Shown piece by piece: positions 46,926 to 47,883 of a stretch of 47,883 nucleotides of DNA. The translations under genes and the position numbers were made by a program. This DNA is from Chara braunii. Its lineage: Eukaryota; Streptophyta; Charophyceae; Charales; Characeae. Below the pieces are notes generated by a model. That model searched no databases, was not told the origin of the DNA, and saw only the letters and a list, made by a program, of their open reading frames with translations. Within the stretch, counting starts at the first letter, position 1; each line of letters begins with the position of its first letter. The stretch is taken from NCBI GenBank assembly GCA_003427395.1, contig BFEA01000058.1:364039-411921 (forward strand). The letters are read 5' to 3'.

Positions 46926-47883
46926 GTACCTTCCATGTTACCCCCCATCCCCCAGCACTACCGGGACCCTTCTACCGAATGTTGTGGCTGTATACACAGG
47001 GGCCACGCTTTGAATGTATCGGCCTGCGCGCAGTCGGTGCTCAGGTGAAAATCAGCAAACTTGAAAGGGGGTCTGTCTGCCTTACTGGTGGTTAAAACTC
47101 TAGAGCGTGAACCGCTACAGCTCGCTACGGTTCATCCATCACCCGGCATTTTTTACCAAAAGAAACAAAGAAAATGTACTTCCTAAAATCTGGCCAGGTT
47201 CACGCTTCCCCTAGCACAAACATAACACCAGTGCGTCTGCCCTCGGAAAGCACTTGCAGCAAATACCCTTTTTTTTTTTCTTTTTTTTTTTCCACTTGCA
47301 GCAAATACCCTACTGTCCTCTGAAAACATCATCCATTCACCTCTGTCCCTCCCTGTTCATGCCACTTGGCAACCTTCTCCTTTGGGCATTGAAGATTCCC
47401 TAATGATTGGAATTGGCCGGGCTTCCTCGAATGAGGCCTAACACACCCTTAAGCTTGTGTGTACCACTTGGAACGCCTACGTGACAGCCATGCCCATTTG
47501 CCTTAAGTTTTTGGCAATAATTAATTATAAGCCTCCCTTCCTCTCAAGATATGGTTGTTTGTTTCCTGAACTTTTCTCCTTTTCTTTTTGTCCGCTAACA
47601 ATCATACCGACTTTACCAGGAGTGTTTGGTGACGGTGCACGTGGTGTGGTTATGGGAATGTACTAAGTAACTGGAAAAAGACAGAACTAGACCATTCATA
47701 TTGGATGGACAGAACTATCAAAGAGGGATACCGGTACCCTCTGGCAATGATTGCATGGCTCCTCCCACTGGCTTTTCTCTTGCAATTTATAATTTTATAT
47801 AGATAGATATTATACTAGGCTACCAGAGTAGCCCGGGATCACTTGCCCGGCCGGGCCAAAAACAAATAAAAATTAAAAAATAA
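46926..47883. other. Gene-free right end with a small duplication
   Basis: CCACTTGCAGCAAATACCCT-type sequence occurs twice (about 47250-47269 and 47292-47311) around a T-rich tract. No gene, RNA or element end is recognisable to the edge of the window. Confidence 0.55.

Noticed and set aside
1-47883. CRISPR array, bacterial operon or rRNA genes
   Set aside because: No regularly spaced short repeats with unique spacers, no prokaryotic gene arrangement and no conserved rRNA cores were seen.

Overview
The window looks like eukaryotic nuclear DNA from a large, repeat-rich plant-lineage genome. It has long CA, GA, CT and AT microsatellites, two N positions or gaps, decayed LINEs, Ty3/gypsy elements, a tRNA-headed SINE and many foldback elements. 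The gypsy polyprotein around 20.9-25.6 kb closely resembles sequences I associate with the charophyte alga Chara braunii. That assignment is inference and was not searched. I could not support any intact host gene, rRNA gene or CRISPR array. Nearly all recognisable coding sequence belongs to mobile elements, mostly broken.

Layout. 0-0.9 kb: microsatellites and a diverged duplication. 1.0-4.96 kb: LINE-1, with endonuclease, reverse transcriptase and zinc-knuckle tail, broken by stops. 5.0-7.1 kb, minus strand: a diverged LTR-like unit with a TATA box, a splice donor and an ORF. 7.3-11.0 kb: several inverted-repeat elements, a tRNA-derived SINE and an A-tailed repeat. 11.1-17.8 kb: a segment bounded by about 29-bp terminal inverted repeats that holds a head-to-head duplicated LINE (LINE-2). 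17.8-20.9 kb: LINE-3, a 5'-truncated relative of LINE-2. 20.9-27.2 kb: a chromovirus-like gypsy element with gag, protease, RT/RNase H, integrase, chromodomain-like tail, polypurine tract and 3' LTR, interrupted by an N gap. 27.2-32.8 kb: gene-free DNA with hairpins, arrays and TATA boxes. 32.8-38.1 kb: foldback and A-tailed repeats, long TG repeats, AT-rich DNA and a TA-flanked element. 38.1-38.85 kb, minus strand: a Penelope-like RT remnant. 38.85-44.58 kb: a second, unusual LTR element. 44.6-47.9 kb: two abutting foldback elements, an unrecognised broken reading frame and simple repeats.

The most interesting system is the 38.85-44.58 kb element. Its LTR contains a complete 184-codon ORF (43802-44356). 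A TATA box and a consensus splice donor lie upstream in the same LTR, and a pyrimidine-rich acceptor lies just before the ORF. The other LTR (38.85-40.2 kb) carries the same ORF broken by C-to-T nonsense changes. A much more diverged copy lies inverted at 5.07-5.52 kb. It keeps the same motif order and the same 92-nt spacing from TATA to splice donor. This suggests an LTR-encoded leader protein conserved across an element lineage. I do not recognise its family and propose no biochemical function.

The second theme is a set of inverted-repeat elements beginning GGGCC with TAA/TTA-type target duplications. In two cases LINE fragments sit just inside these ends. The third is decay: many in-frame stops fall where a related copy has Gln, Trp or Arg, as expected from cytosine deamination.
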